DNA of 7,943 bases from an uncultured Clostridia bacterium. Its GTDB lineage: Bacteria; Bacillota; Clostridia; TANB77; CAG-508. This document shows, in pieces, positions 1 to 6,764 of the stretch. The translations under genes were made by a program, and so were the position numbers. The notes below the pieces were generated by a model, which searched no databases, was not told the DNA's origin, and was given only the letters and a program-made list of their open reading frames with translations. Every line of letters starts with the position of its first letter. Position 1 is the stretch's first letter. Location: assembly GCA_934154515.1 (NCBI GenBank), contig CAKPGD010000053.1:1-7943 (forward strand), written 5' to 3'.

Positions 1-92
1 CCAGCTAATATAATTAAAATTACTATTGTTACTATTAGACTTATTAATGTTATTGCTTTTTGATTTTTTAGTTTACTATTGACTTTGTTCAT
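1..92 (-). CDS. Prepilin-type protein, N-terminal fragment (runs off the window)
   Basis: Only the first 30 codons are in the window; the gene continues past the left edge. Translation from the ATG at 92-90 gives a basic stretch (MNKVNSKLKNQK), then AITLISLIVTIVILIILA, the hydrophobic segment of a class III (type IV pilin-like) signal. Cleavage would fall before the I of ITLIS. The residue before the cut is Ala instead of the usual Gly, and the expected Glu at mature position 5 is absent. An AAGGAG site at 102-107 with a 9-nt spacer supports the start. The fragment differs from the start of the 2597-4018 gene by two bases in 92 (one residue, N5K), so the missing part may be a related FGE/lectin-like domain. 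That last point is inference. Confidence 0.85.
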   Translation of the reverse strand, partial: MNKVNSKLKNQKAITLISLIVTIVILIILA

Positions 93-203
93 TTCTTTTA
101 TCTCCTTCTTTTGTTTTATTTTTCACTTTTTGTTACATATTTATTCATTTTTTCTTTTGTTATAGTTTTCATATTTTCTTTTTTTATGTTTTTTCTTAAT
201 TAT

Positions 204-216
204 GTAACTAAGTTAC
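204..216. promoter_or_regulatory. Palindrome just downstream of the class I promoter
   Basis: GTAACT-A-AGTTAC is a perfect inverted repeat about 9-21 bases after the predicted transcription start. The equivalent site in the right-hand repeat copy has one mismatch (AGTTGC). Related GTTACA words recur in the leader, for example CTTTTTGTTACA at 126-137 and again at 4053-4064. It could be an operator or a short RNA hairpin at the 5' end of the transcript. In an AT-rich sequence a 13-base palindrome may also be chance. Confidence 0.3.
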
Positions 217-231
217 TACTTATTTTACATC

Positions 232-260
232 ATTTTACTATTAAATATTTGTTAAGTCAA
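232..260 (-). promoter_or_regulatory. Class I sigma-A-type promoter
   Basis: Reading the minus strand, TTGACT (260-255) is followed by a 17-base spacer and TAAAAT (237-232), close to the housekeeping consensus. Transcription would start near 225, giving a leader of about 133 nt before the ATG at 92. The same hexamers and spacing occur in the right-hand copy at 4160-4188, which supports the call. Confidence 0.75.
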
Positions 261-300
261 TAAGTTTTTCTTCCAAAAAAATATTTTCTGCTATTTTTTT

Positions 301-648
301 ATATCTTTTACAACTTTGCTTGTATTTTATGACTGTTTTTATATTTTCTATTGCTATTCTTTTCACAGATTTTAGTTTAAAAAATTAAAAAAATATTCAT
401 AAATATATGACCAAAAAGTCGGGTGATATTGATATGAAATATTTTAATTTATTTGAACACTCATACGTTAATCTAAACTGTATGAGTGTTTTATTTGTAT
501 ATTTATATGATTTTAATAATATATCTTTTGCCACCTCAATTTAAAATCATTAGATATTATGGATTTTATAAAAAAAACATTCTATCCACTCTAAAATGAT
601 TTCTTTAATTTTTTATCCCATATAACATTTAACCTTTTATAGCTTTTA
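301..648. other. Gene-free stretch between two convergently spaced transcription units
   Basis: No convincing gene is present. The stretch lies between the stop of the coiled-coil gene (649) and the duplicated promoter block (ending near 300). It is AT-rich and contains one clear hairpin (456-490), probably a terminator. A 45-codon open frame on the plus strand (407-544) has no ribosome site and runs through that hairpin, so I do not call it. A weak AAATCATT/AATGATTT pair (543-550 and 594-601) has a loop of over 40 bases and is not persuasive. Confidence 0.6.
456..490. terminator. Hairpin, probable terminator downstream of the coiled-coil gene
   Basis: AACACTCATAC (456-466) pairs perfectly with GTATGAGTGTT (480-490) around a 13-nt loop. 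On the plus strand it is followed by TTATTTGTATATTTATAT, a moderately T-rich tail. On the minus strand the tail is CAAATAAATT, a poor terminator tract, although all neighbouring genes are on that strand. Its arms resemble those of the better terminator at 4283-4336 (CTCATA...ATGAGTGTTTTATTT), so it may be a decayed relative. Confidence 0.5.
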
Positions 649-2433
649 TTATTTTTGAATTAGTACTATACAAGGTTTAGTTCCTTCAACACCTTCTCCA
701 AATTTCACATAAATTTTGTCTCCCTCTTTTACATCAGATGCAGTATAATATGCAAGCTCATTTTCTCTAGTTTCGAAAACTGAATTATATTTTAATATTG
801 TATCATTTAATTTTATTCGTACATATCCATGATAACCAAAGAATGCATAAAATGTATTCCATGTTCCATCACAAGTATATGTTGTAGTTGTTGTCGGTAT
901 TAACATTTCAAAATGACCTGAATTTAATTTTGATATGTTTTGAGCCATTTCTTCATACGTCGCATCTCTTGATGTACTAACTCCCTTATTTGTTATTGCT
1001 GTTGCCATTGTAGTTTTTCCATCACTGATTTCTTTTTTTAATTTTGTTATATTACTATTTAATTCTGTTATTTTCGTATCTTTTTCTGTATTACTTTTAT
1101 TTGCATTCGCTAATTGTGTTTCTAAATCTGTCTTTTGTGATTTTAATGTGCTTATTTGACTATTTAATTTTTTTATTGTTGCATCTTTATCACTATTTGA
1201 TTTTGTTAATGTTGCAACTTGGTTTTGTAAGTTCTTCTTATCCGTTTCCAAACTACTTATTGTATTATTTTTACTTGTTATTGTTGCATTCAAACTTGCT
1301 ATTTCACTTTCTTTTGTTTCTATTGTTTTATTTAAATTTGTTACTTCTGTTTCTAAGTTTGTTTTTTGTGTTGTTAATGTCTTTATTTGTTCATTTAGAT
1401 TTGTTACTTTTTTGTTTAAATTATCTGTTTCTGTATTTTTACTTGCTACTGTTTTTTCTAGCTCTGTTACCTCTGATTGTAATGTTGTTTTTTCTTCTTC
1501 TAATGTTGTTATTTTACTATTTAATGTATTTATCTGAGCATCTTTTTCTTGGTTACTTTTTGTTAAATTACTTACTTGTATTTCTAAATCTGTTTTTTCA
1601 CTTTCTAATGTTGTTACTTTATTATTTAATGTTGCTACTTGTTCTTCCAAGCTTGTTATTTGGTTTGATTTATTTACTATTTGTTCATTTAAACTTGTTA
1701 TTTGTTTATTTAAATTATTTATCTCTTGTTCTTTTTGTAAGTTATTTGAATTAGACGTATTTAGTTCTTCTTGTAGTTTTGCCTTTTCTGTTTCTAATGT
1801 ACTTTTTTGGTCTTGTAATGTTTTCTTTTCATTTTCTAAATTTGTTATTTTTGTTTGTAAACTTGATACTTGCTTTTCCAGACTTGATTTGCTAGTTTCT
1901 AAACTACTTATTTGTGTTTTTAGTTCACTTAGCTTTTTATCCTTTTCTTCGTTTGATAAATTTGCTGAATCTAATGATTCTTGTAACTTTGCTTTCTCTG
2001 CTTCTAATGTTTTTATTCTTTCTTCTAATAACTTTATTTTGGCTGCATCTTCTTTACTACTTCCTGTACTTCCACTTTCTGTTGTCCCTTTATATATTTC
2101 TGTTAGACTTATTTTATATCCTTCATTTGTTGTTATCGTATCCTTATCATCTTCTAATTTTCCATATTTTGATACTATTTCTTCTATTTTTTTGTCGCTT
2201 AAACTTGCTCCGTTTGTTTCCATCTGTGCATATAATAAGTCTACTCCAAGATCTTCCTTTATTTGTGCTATTCTTGTTGTATCTTTTGCCTGTCTTGCTT
2301 TGGTTATTATTCCATTGTTTCCTATTGTTGCACTTATTGTTATGCCAGCTATAATTATTAATATTACTATTGTTACTACTAAACTTACTAATGTTATCCC
2401 TTTTGCATTACTTGTTCTTATTCCTTTATTCAT
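649..2433 (-). CDS. Prepilin-type coiled-coil stalk protein with phage-tail-like motif
   Basis: This 594-residue protein is predicted to be exported and anchored through a type IV pilin-like segment. Residues 1-12 are the leader (MNKGIRTSNAKG), and 13-36 (ITLVSLVVTIVILIIIAG...) form the hydrophobic helix. Cleavage after Gly12 fits prepilin peptidase, but mature position 5 is Ser, not Glu. Residues about 128-470 are an almost unbroken heptad coiled coil rich in L, K, E, T and S, with internal duplication (for example TKSNQEKD near 291 and TKSNSDKD near 410). Residues 472-503 (GKTTMATAITNKGVSTS... MAQNIS) match a motif common near the ends of phage and prophage tail proteins. Residues 506-594 form a compact C-terminal domain I do not recognise. 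AAGGAG lies 9 nt before the ATG, but it is complementary to the upstream promoter region. Role is inferred: a long stalk presenting a tip domain. No assembly partners are visible. Confidence 0.88.
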   Translation of the reverse strand: MNKGIRTSNAKGITLVSLVVTIVILIIIAGITISATIGNNGIITKARQAKDTTRIAQIKEDLGVDLLYAQMETNGASLSDKKIEEIVSKYGKLEDDKDTITTNEGYKISLTEIYKGTTESGSTGSSKEDAAKIKLLEERIKTLEAEKAKLQESLDSANLSNEEKDKKLSELKTQISSLETSKSSLEKQVSSLQTKITNLENEKKTLQDQKSTLETEKAKLQEELNTSNSNNLQKEQEINNLNKQITSLNEQIVNKSNQITSLEEQVATLNNKVTTLESEKTDLEIQVSNLTKSNQEKDAQINTLNSKITTLEEEKTTLQSEVTELEKTVASKNTETDNLNKKVTNLNEQIKTLTTQKTNLETEVTNLNKTIETKESEIASLNATITSKNNTISSLETDKKNLQNQVATLTKSNSDKDATIKKLNSQISTLKSQKTDLETQLANANKSNTEKDTKITELNSNITKLKKEISDGKTTMATAITNKGVSTSRDATYEEMAQNISKLNSGHFEMLIPTTTTTYTCDGTWNTFYAFFGYHGYVRIKLNDTILKYNSVFETRENELAYYTASDVKEGDKIYVKFGEGVEGTKPCIVLIQK

Positions 2434-2441
2434 CTTCTTTG

Positions 2442-2480
2442 GCTCCTTATAAAATTATTTATTTTAATTTTATAAGAAGC
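2442..2480 (-). promoter_or_regulatory. Inverted repeat linking -10 region and Shine-Dalgarno (class II)
   Basis: On the minus strand GCTTCTTATAAAATT (2480-2466) is complementary to AATTTTATAAGGAGC (2456-2442): 15 consecutive pairs including one G-U, around a 9-nt loop. The second arm contains the whole AAGGAG site of the 649-2433 gene. The first arm overlaps the predicted -10 element, so a transcript from the local promoter would lack that arm and be translatable. One reading through from upstream would fold and hide the site. A DNA operator is an alternative. The same arrangement recurs at 7442-7481. Confidence 0.6.
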
Positions 2481-2495
2481 CTGCTTTTTAAACAA
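2467..2495 (-). promoter_or_regulatory. Class II sigma-A-type promoter
   Basis: TTGTTT (2495-2490), a 17-base spacer and TAAAAT (2472-2467) on the minus strand place the start near 2460, only about 27 nt from the ATG of the coiled-coil gene. The promoter before the 6765-7430 gene has the same -10, the same spacing and a nearly identical -35. A 10-base direct repeat CCTGCTTTTT (2480-2489 and 2503-2512) flanks the -35 here but is not well kept in the other copy. Confidence 0.6.
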
Positions 2496-2596
2496 TATTT
2501 CACCTGCTTTTTGCTAATAATGTTTTTACATAAAATAAAGCACCTACCAAATTTTATATTTAATAGATGTTTTATTTAACTATTTATTGTACATGA

Positions 2597-4018
2597 TTAT
2601 TTTATATATAATGCTGGTCGAAAGCCACGGGTTGTGTCAGTATTAATGGCTATATCATAGCCACGGTGACACACTGGAAAATATGAATAGCTAACATGTA
2701 AGGCACCACCTCGAATTACATATACTTCTAGTGAATTATTTATATAAGCTGCCTCTTGTGTCCATTCTAATAAATTTCCTGCTACATCATATAAATTTTT
2801 CTTTTTCGCATTTTCAGTTGCTGCTGTTGTTCTTATTCCATGATGATATGAATCATCACTTTTTGTAAATGCTGAATTTGAATAATTACTCGTTTCTACT
2901 GTTGCATATCTTCCTATTCCGGCTGTATATTTTACATTTCCATTTGTATAATTTCCCCATGAGCTTTCTTTTACTACTGTATTATCTCCATTTGCTATAA
3001 ATTTTAACATTATATCCCACATTGTTCCTGTTATTAAACCACTATTTACATAGTTTGTATTATACATATTATTACTTAGTTTTAACGCTGTGAAATAGTC
3101 TGAATGATAATATGGTATTTCTCCTGCTTTCGTTGTTATTTTTCCTGTTACTGTATGATTTAATCCATCTCTTATTGAAAAATTATCATTTAACCAACCA
3201 GATGCTGTATTTTGTGCAGCAAAATTTATTCCTGTTGATAGTGTTATATCGCTTGTTCCTGCTTCATATCTTCCTATATAAAAGCCTCCATATTTTTGTA
3301 TTTGTGTTAGTTCTGCTGTATTTGTCTGCGTTTCCCATGTTGTACTTGCTTTGCCCCAGTCTATTTTTTTATACTCGCTTGCTTCACATGGTATCCATAC
3401 AAATTGATTTCCTAATATTACTGTTTTCTTTTCTTCATCTGTTAAATTTGCTTCTTGCTTTACTGTTCCGTCACTATTATATATTACTCCTGCTGGTACA
3501 TCTTCTATTCCAGCATATTTATTCTTGTCTGCTTTGTTATCACTTATTACTACTCCTGAAGTTAATGTTCCTCCTACATAATAAAAACCTTTTGGCACTG
3601 GTACTGTATTTCCTTCTCCTACTGATACTGCATATACTGTTGATACTTTTGTTACATTTTTTACTTCTGAGCCGTCTTTTGTTCTTATATAGCTTACATT
3701 TTCTGTTCCCCAGCCTGGCTCTAATTTAACTTCTGTTCCTGCTTCTGTATCTTTTGTATTTTCTGGTAATTTATTTCCGTCGCTTCCTGTTTCTCCTCTT
3801 GCTAATTGTTCAGCAAGTGCATTTAATTTTACTTGTTCTTCTTCCTGTGCATTTATATACAAGTTTCTTGCCTCTCTTGCTCTTGTTATTATTCCATTAT
3901 CTCCCACTGTCATACTTATTGTTATTCCAGCTAATATAATTAAAATTACTATTGTTACTATTAGACTTATTAATGTTATTGCTTTTTGATTTTTTAGTTT
4001 GCTTTTGACTTTGTTCAT
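2597..4018 (-). CDS. Prepilin-type protein with FGE-sulfatase/C-type-lectin-like domain
   Basis: This 473-residue protein starts with a class III signal (residues 1-31; QKA then ITLISLIVTIVILIILAG, no Glu5) followed by NGIITRAREA, typical of pilin-like proteins in Clostridia. About residues 60-200 form a linker. From about 203 the sequence follows the formylglycine-generating-enzyme-like fold: NQFVWIP (204-210), GGFYIGRYEAG (244-254), MWDIMLKFIANG (333-344), NLYDVAGNLLEWT (408-420), IRGG (435-438) and RGFRPAL (464-470). Only two cysteines (211 and 450) are present, so the catalytic cysteine pair of true FGE is missing and a binding role is likelier. The tail after RGG (ALHVSYSYFPVCHRGYD...) sits where retroelement-diversified lectin folds vary and is less AT-rich than the rest. 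AAGGAG at 4028-4033 with a 9-nt spacer supports the start. Expression is expected from the class I promoter at 4160-4188. No clear terminator follows. Confidence 0.9.
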   Translation of the reverse strand: MNKVKSKLKNQKAITLISLIVTIVILIILAGITISMTVGDNGIITRAREARNLYINAQEEEQVKLNALAEQLARGETGSDGNKLPENTKDTEAGTEVKLEPGWGTENVSYIRTKDGSEVKNVTKVSTVYAVSVGEGNTVPVPKGFYYVGGTLTSGVVISDNKADKNKYAGIEDVPAGVIYNSDGTVKQEANLTDEEKKTVILGNQFVWIPCEASEYKKIDWGKASTTWETQTNTAELTQIQKYGGFYIGRYEAGTSDITLSTGINFAAQNTASGWLNDNFSIRDGLNHTVTGKITTKAGEIPYYHSDYFTALKLSNNMYNTNYVNSGLITGTMWDIMLKFIANGDNTVVKESSWGNYTNGNVKYTAGIGRYATVETSNYSNSAFTKSDDSYHHGIRTTAATENAKKKNLYDVAGNLLEWTQEAAYINNSLEVYVIRGGALHVSYSYFPVCHRGYDIAINTDTTRGFRPALYIK

Positions 4019-4224
4019 TTCTTTTATCTCCTTCTTTTGTTTTTATTTTGCTCTTTTTGTTACATATTTATTCGTTTTTTCCTTTTGTTACAGTTTTCAT
4101 ATTTTCTTTTTTTATGTTTTTTCTTAATTATGTAACTAAGTTGCTATTAATTTTACATCATTTTACTATTAAATATTTGTTAAGTCAATAAGTTTTTCTT
4201 CTAAAAAAATTTTCTGCTATTTTC
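3927..4224 (-). repeat. Direct repeat, right copy: promoter, leader and prepilin codons
   Basis: This is the partner of 1-300. The first 92 coding bases differ at two positions, and the leader differs by scattered substitutions and short indels. The match includes the promoter hexamers exactly and ends at about 4224, before the terminator of the next gene. Homologous recombination between the copies could delete or exchange the 3' portions of the two genes. Confidence 0.9.
4160..4188 (-). promoter_or_regulatory. Class I sigma-A-type promoter
   Basis: TTGACT (4188-4183), a 17-base spacer and TAAAAT (4165-4160) on the minus strand predict a start near 4153 and a leader of about 135 nt for the 2597-4018 gene. 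The element is identical to that at 232-260. The long A-rich leader contains repeated TGTAACAAAA words (minus strand of 4053-4064 and 4082-4093). I recognise no known riboswitch in it. Confidence 0.75.
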
Positions 4225-4282
4225 TTATATTTTTTTCTACTTTTTGTAACATTATCTTGGCAGACTCTATTTGGATTTATAT

Positions 4283-4336
4283 AAAAAAATAAAACGCTCA
4301 TACTATTTAAATAGTTAATGAGTGTTTTATTTTTTT
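4283..4336. terminator. Symmetrical bidirectional intrinsic terminator
   Basis: AAAAAAATAAAACGCTCAT (4283-4301) pairs with ATGAGTGTTTTATTTTTTT (4318-4336), 19 pairs with one G-T position. The interior carries a second dyad, ACTATTTAAATAGT (4302-4315). Each strand reads a stem followed by a run of seven T, so it should stop transcription both ways. It begins about 25 nt past the stop of the 4362-6653 gene and shields the class I promoter of the next gene. Confidence 0.85.
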
Positions 4337-4361
4337 GAAACTTAAGATTATTAAATTTTCT

Positions 4362-6653
4362 TTAAAGTTGTCCTACTGTATATTTCATTGCCCAATACCC
4401 TGTTATTTGTTCTCCTGCAAATGTAAATGCCTCTGGTATTTGGTATCCGGTGTCTACTTGTGTTGATTTACCTTCTATAAATCTTACTTCAGTTCTTCCA
4501 ATTGTTGGTTGCTTTTGTTGTACAGAATCTATTTTATATTCATATCTTGGTATCCATGTGAAGTATGTCGTTGCCGTTGCTCCTGTTATTTTTCCTTCTG
4601 AAACTGTTCCATCTGTTACTACTATGTTAGCCCATTTTGAACTACTATAATCATACCAACCTTCAGGCATATTACTTCCATCATTCTTTATTTTGTCCCC
4701 TATTATTTCATTTCCTTTATCGTCATATAAAACATAATATGTTCTGTCTGCATTAAATCCTATTAGTTCAGGTTTGTTTGGCTCTAATGTTTTTATTTGC
4801 TTTGTTATTGAGCCTAAATATTTATCGTTTGCATCTCTTATTTCTATGTTTACTGTATAATTTTTTCCACTTTGTAATCCTGTGTATTCATATGTTTCTG
4901 ATGTGCTTGTTTTTGTTGCCTTTAGTTCTCCATCAATATAGTAATTGAATACTTTTCCTGTTGATGCACTTGTTCCTGTTATTTCTTTTGTCTTTATGCT
5001 ATTGCTTGTAGCTGTTACTTCCGAATCAAACATTGGTGCATATTCTTCTCCTACTGTATATTTCATTGTCCAGAATCCTGTTATAGGTTGACCGTCAAAT
5101 GTAAATGCCTCTGGTAATAAGTATCCACTATCTGCTCCTGCTGTTCCTGTTAAGAATTTTACTGTACTTCTTTCATTTGAATTTGTTGTATATTCATACC
5201 TTGGTATCCATACATAATATGTTTCTAACCCATTGTTTCTTGTTACTATATTTGCCCATCTTGTTTCTCCATAATCATACCAATATTGTGGCATTTCTTT
5301 GCTTATTGGCACTGTACTATGTTCATTTCCATCATCATCGTATGTTACATAGAAAGTTGTATCTTTGTTAAAGCCCGTTAAATCTGGTGTATTTACTATT
5401 GCTGTAGCATATACTGTTGTATAGCTCCCTACTATTTGTCCATTTGCATTTAGTCCTGTTACATTTATGATATTTCTTCCTGCTTTCATATTTTCAAATT
5501 GTACAATTTGACTTCCTATATTATTAATTTTGTTTTCATCTTCTATTGTTTCTATTATTTTTCCATTTAGTGCAAATGTGTATTTTGTTATTGGATTACT
5601 TGCTGTTACTGTAGTATTTACTGTTATATTTTTTACTGTTATTTTTCCTTTGTTTACTATCATATCATAGTATATTGTTGACTGTGTATTTCCTTCTCCT
5701 ACTGTATATTTCATTGCCCAATATCCTGGTATTGGCTCTCCATCAAATGTAAATGCTTCTGGTACCTGATATTCATCTTTTAGCTCATCCCATGTTGTTA
5801 AATTTCCTTCTTCATCTTTATAGCTATTATCTATATCGATAAATTTTACATCTGTTCTTTCACCTTCTAATGTTTTATAGCAATATCTTGGTATCCAAAC
5901 ATAGTAGATATCGTTTCCACTATTTTCTACGTATATGTTAGCCCATTTGCTTTCCTTATAGCTATACCAGTCTGCATCTGGTCTATCTGATATCCATTTT
6001 CCTGGTACTAAGTTTCCATTTGCATCTAGCTTTAAGTATCTTGTATTTGTTTCTTTAAAACCTACATTAAGCTTTGGGGTGCATACATATACTCCATTTA
6101 CTAATTCGTAATTTCCATTTCTTACTACTATACCTGTTGCTGGACTACATTCTAATATTGGTACATTTACTTCTTCGCACCATTTTACATATTTGCTATT
6201 TTCTGCTCTTGTACTATTAGATACGTAATATAATTCTCCTTTATATACTACAATTAGCTCTTCTTCTCCATTTTTTAATTCTGGTATTATCTCTTTTAGC
6301 TCCATACTAACATCATCTCTAGTAATATCCATTATTATTTCTTCTTCAATTGCTGTTTTTAACATCTCGCCGGCGTTTATTGTGTTTACTACATTGTTAT
6401 CCATATTTTCCATTACTTTCCATGAAGAATATAAATTTACTTTTTCCTGATATGCTTTTATTTGTGTCTTGAATTTTGCCTCACTTGCTTTTGTTAGTAT
6501 TCCGTTATTACTTAGTGTTAAGTATATTGCAACTCCTGCTAGAATTACTATTACTACTACTGTTATAACTAAAGCTATTAGTGTTATACCATATACAGAC
6601 TTTATATTTAATTGTTTTTGATTTTGATTTTTTTCTTTACTAGTATTTTTCAT
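4362..6653 (-). CDS. Prepilin-type protein with three FGE/lectin-like modules and Fn3-like linkers
   Basis: This 763-residue protein has a leader ending at Gly22 (NIKSVYG), then ITLIALVITVVVIVILAGVAI (23-43) and NNGILTKASEAK, a pilin-like N-terminus with Ala where Glu5 is expected. Three diverged modules follow at about 192-319, 423-535 and 628-762. Each has a (N)LTGF/LIGFN-type entry, a Y(D)Y...WANI motif, a WIPRYEY-like strand (YCYK in the first), an ERT-VKFI-like strand, PEAFTF-G and GYWAMKYTVG. Linkers at about 330-420 and 543-623 look like fibronectin type III domains (for example YTGLQSGKNYTV). The first module carries an extra acidic segment near 275-295. The protein ends at once after the third YTVG, so that module closes the protein without a further linker. 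AGGAG lies 6 nt before the ATG. The 111-base gap to the upstream gene shows no clear promoter, so co-transcription is likely. Ligand is unknown; an extracellular adhesive role is inferred. Confidence 0.9.
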   Translation of the reverse strand: MKNTSKEKNQNQKQLNIKSVYGITLIALVITVVVIVILAGVAIYLTLSNNGILTKASEAKFKTQIKAYQEKVNLYSSWKVMENMDNNVVNTINAGEMLKTAIEEEIIMDITRDDVSMELKEIIPELKNGEEELIVVYKGELYYVSNSTRAENSKYVKWCEEVNVPILECSPATGIVVRNGNYELVNGVYVCTPKLNVGFKETNTRYLKLDANGNLVPGKWISDRPDADWYSYKESKWANIYVENSGNDIYYVWIPRYCYKTLEGERTDVKFIDIDNSYKDEEGNLTTWDELKDEYQVPEAFTFDGEPIPGYWAMKYTVGEGNTQSTIYYDMIVNKGKITVKNITVNTTVTASNPITKYTFALNGKIIETIEDENKINNIGSQIVQFENMKAGRNIINVTGLNANGQIVGSYTTVYATAIVNTPDLTGFNKDTTFYVTYDDDGNEHSTVPISKEMPQYWYDYGETRWANIVTRNNGLETYYVWIPRYEYTTNSNERSTVKFLTGTAGADSGYLLPEAFTFDGQPITGFWTMKYTVGEEYAPMFDSEVTATSNSIKTKEITGTSASTGKVFNYYIDGELKATKTSTSETYEYTGLQSGKNYTVNIEIRDANDKYLGSITKQIKTLEPNKPELIGFNADRTYYVLYDDKGNEIIGDKIKNDGSNMPEGWYDYSSSKWANIVVTDGTVSEGKITGATATTYFTWIPRYEYKIDSVQQKQPTIGRTEVRFIEGKSTQVDTGYQIPEAFTFAGEQITGYWAMKYTVGQL

Positions 6654-6675
6654 CTGTTTCTCCTGTTTTTAACAC

Positions 6676-6714
6676 TTATTTTTTATTTGAATTTTTTATT
6701 TGAATTTTTTATTT
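6676..6714. repeat. Short tandem repeat in a leader, three 13-base units
   Basis: GAATTTTTTATTT occurs twice in tandem (6689-6701 and 6702-6714), preceded by a third unit with two changes (6676-6688). It lies between the secreted lectin-like gene and the large triple-module gene, just upstream of the latter's ribosome site. Such a tract can change length by slippage and alter spacing, but low complexity alone may explain it. Confidence 0.6.
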
Positions 6715-6764
6715 GTTTTTGTTATTTATTTTTTATAATTTGTCTTATATTTTTTTAAGTTACA

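Larger units (their letters stand above)
1..300 (-). repeat. Direct repeat, left copy: promoter, leader and prepilin codons
   Basis: This stretch matches 3927-4224 in the same orientation, by eye at roughly 90% or better, with a few single-base indels in the leader. It covers the promoter, the untranslated leader and the first 30 codons of a prepilin gene. The match fades upstream of about 300. The left boundary is unknown because the window starts inside the repeat. The untranslated part is nearly as well conserved as the coding part. Confidence 0.9.

Noticed and set aside
407..544. 45-codon open frame on the plus strand (MTKKSGDIDMKYFN...)
   Set aside because: No ribosome site precedes it, it reads straight through the terminator-like hairpin at 456-490, and I recognise no family. 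Probably chance.
1044..1754. Long plus-strand frames rich in Leu, Phe and Tyr inside the minus-strand genes
   Set aside because: These are the antisense of Lys/Asn/Glu/Thr-rich coding DNA. They lack ribosome sites and have low-complexity hydrophobic translations, whereas the minus-strand frames have domains, signals and proper starts.
1024..2052. CRISPR-like or tandem DNA repeats in the T-rich coiled-coil region
   Set aside because: Periodicity is that of heptad-encoding codons in an open reading frame; there are no constant repeats separated by unique spacers.
649..2433. Prophage tail module
   Set aside because: Only the short motif at residues 472-503 is phage-like. No capsid, terminase, tail or integrase gene is nearby, and the protein carries a prepilin signal.
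2480..2512. Direct repeat CCTGCTTTTT flanking the -35 at 23-base spacing as an operator
   Set aside because: It is not kept clearly in the matching control region at 7481-7513, and the T-run makes chance plausible.
2597..4018. An active formylglycine-generating enzyme or sulfatase-modifying factor
   Set aside because: Only two cysteines, far apart (211 and 450); the catalytic cysteine pair near the RGG region is missing. The prepilin anchor also suits a binding protein better.
1..4224. Insertion sequence or transposon defined by the 300-base direct repeats
   Set aside because: The repeats contain a promoter and the start of a gene in frame, with no transposase or terminal inverted repeats. 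Gene duplication explains them.
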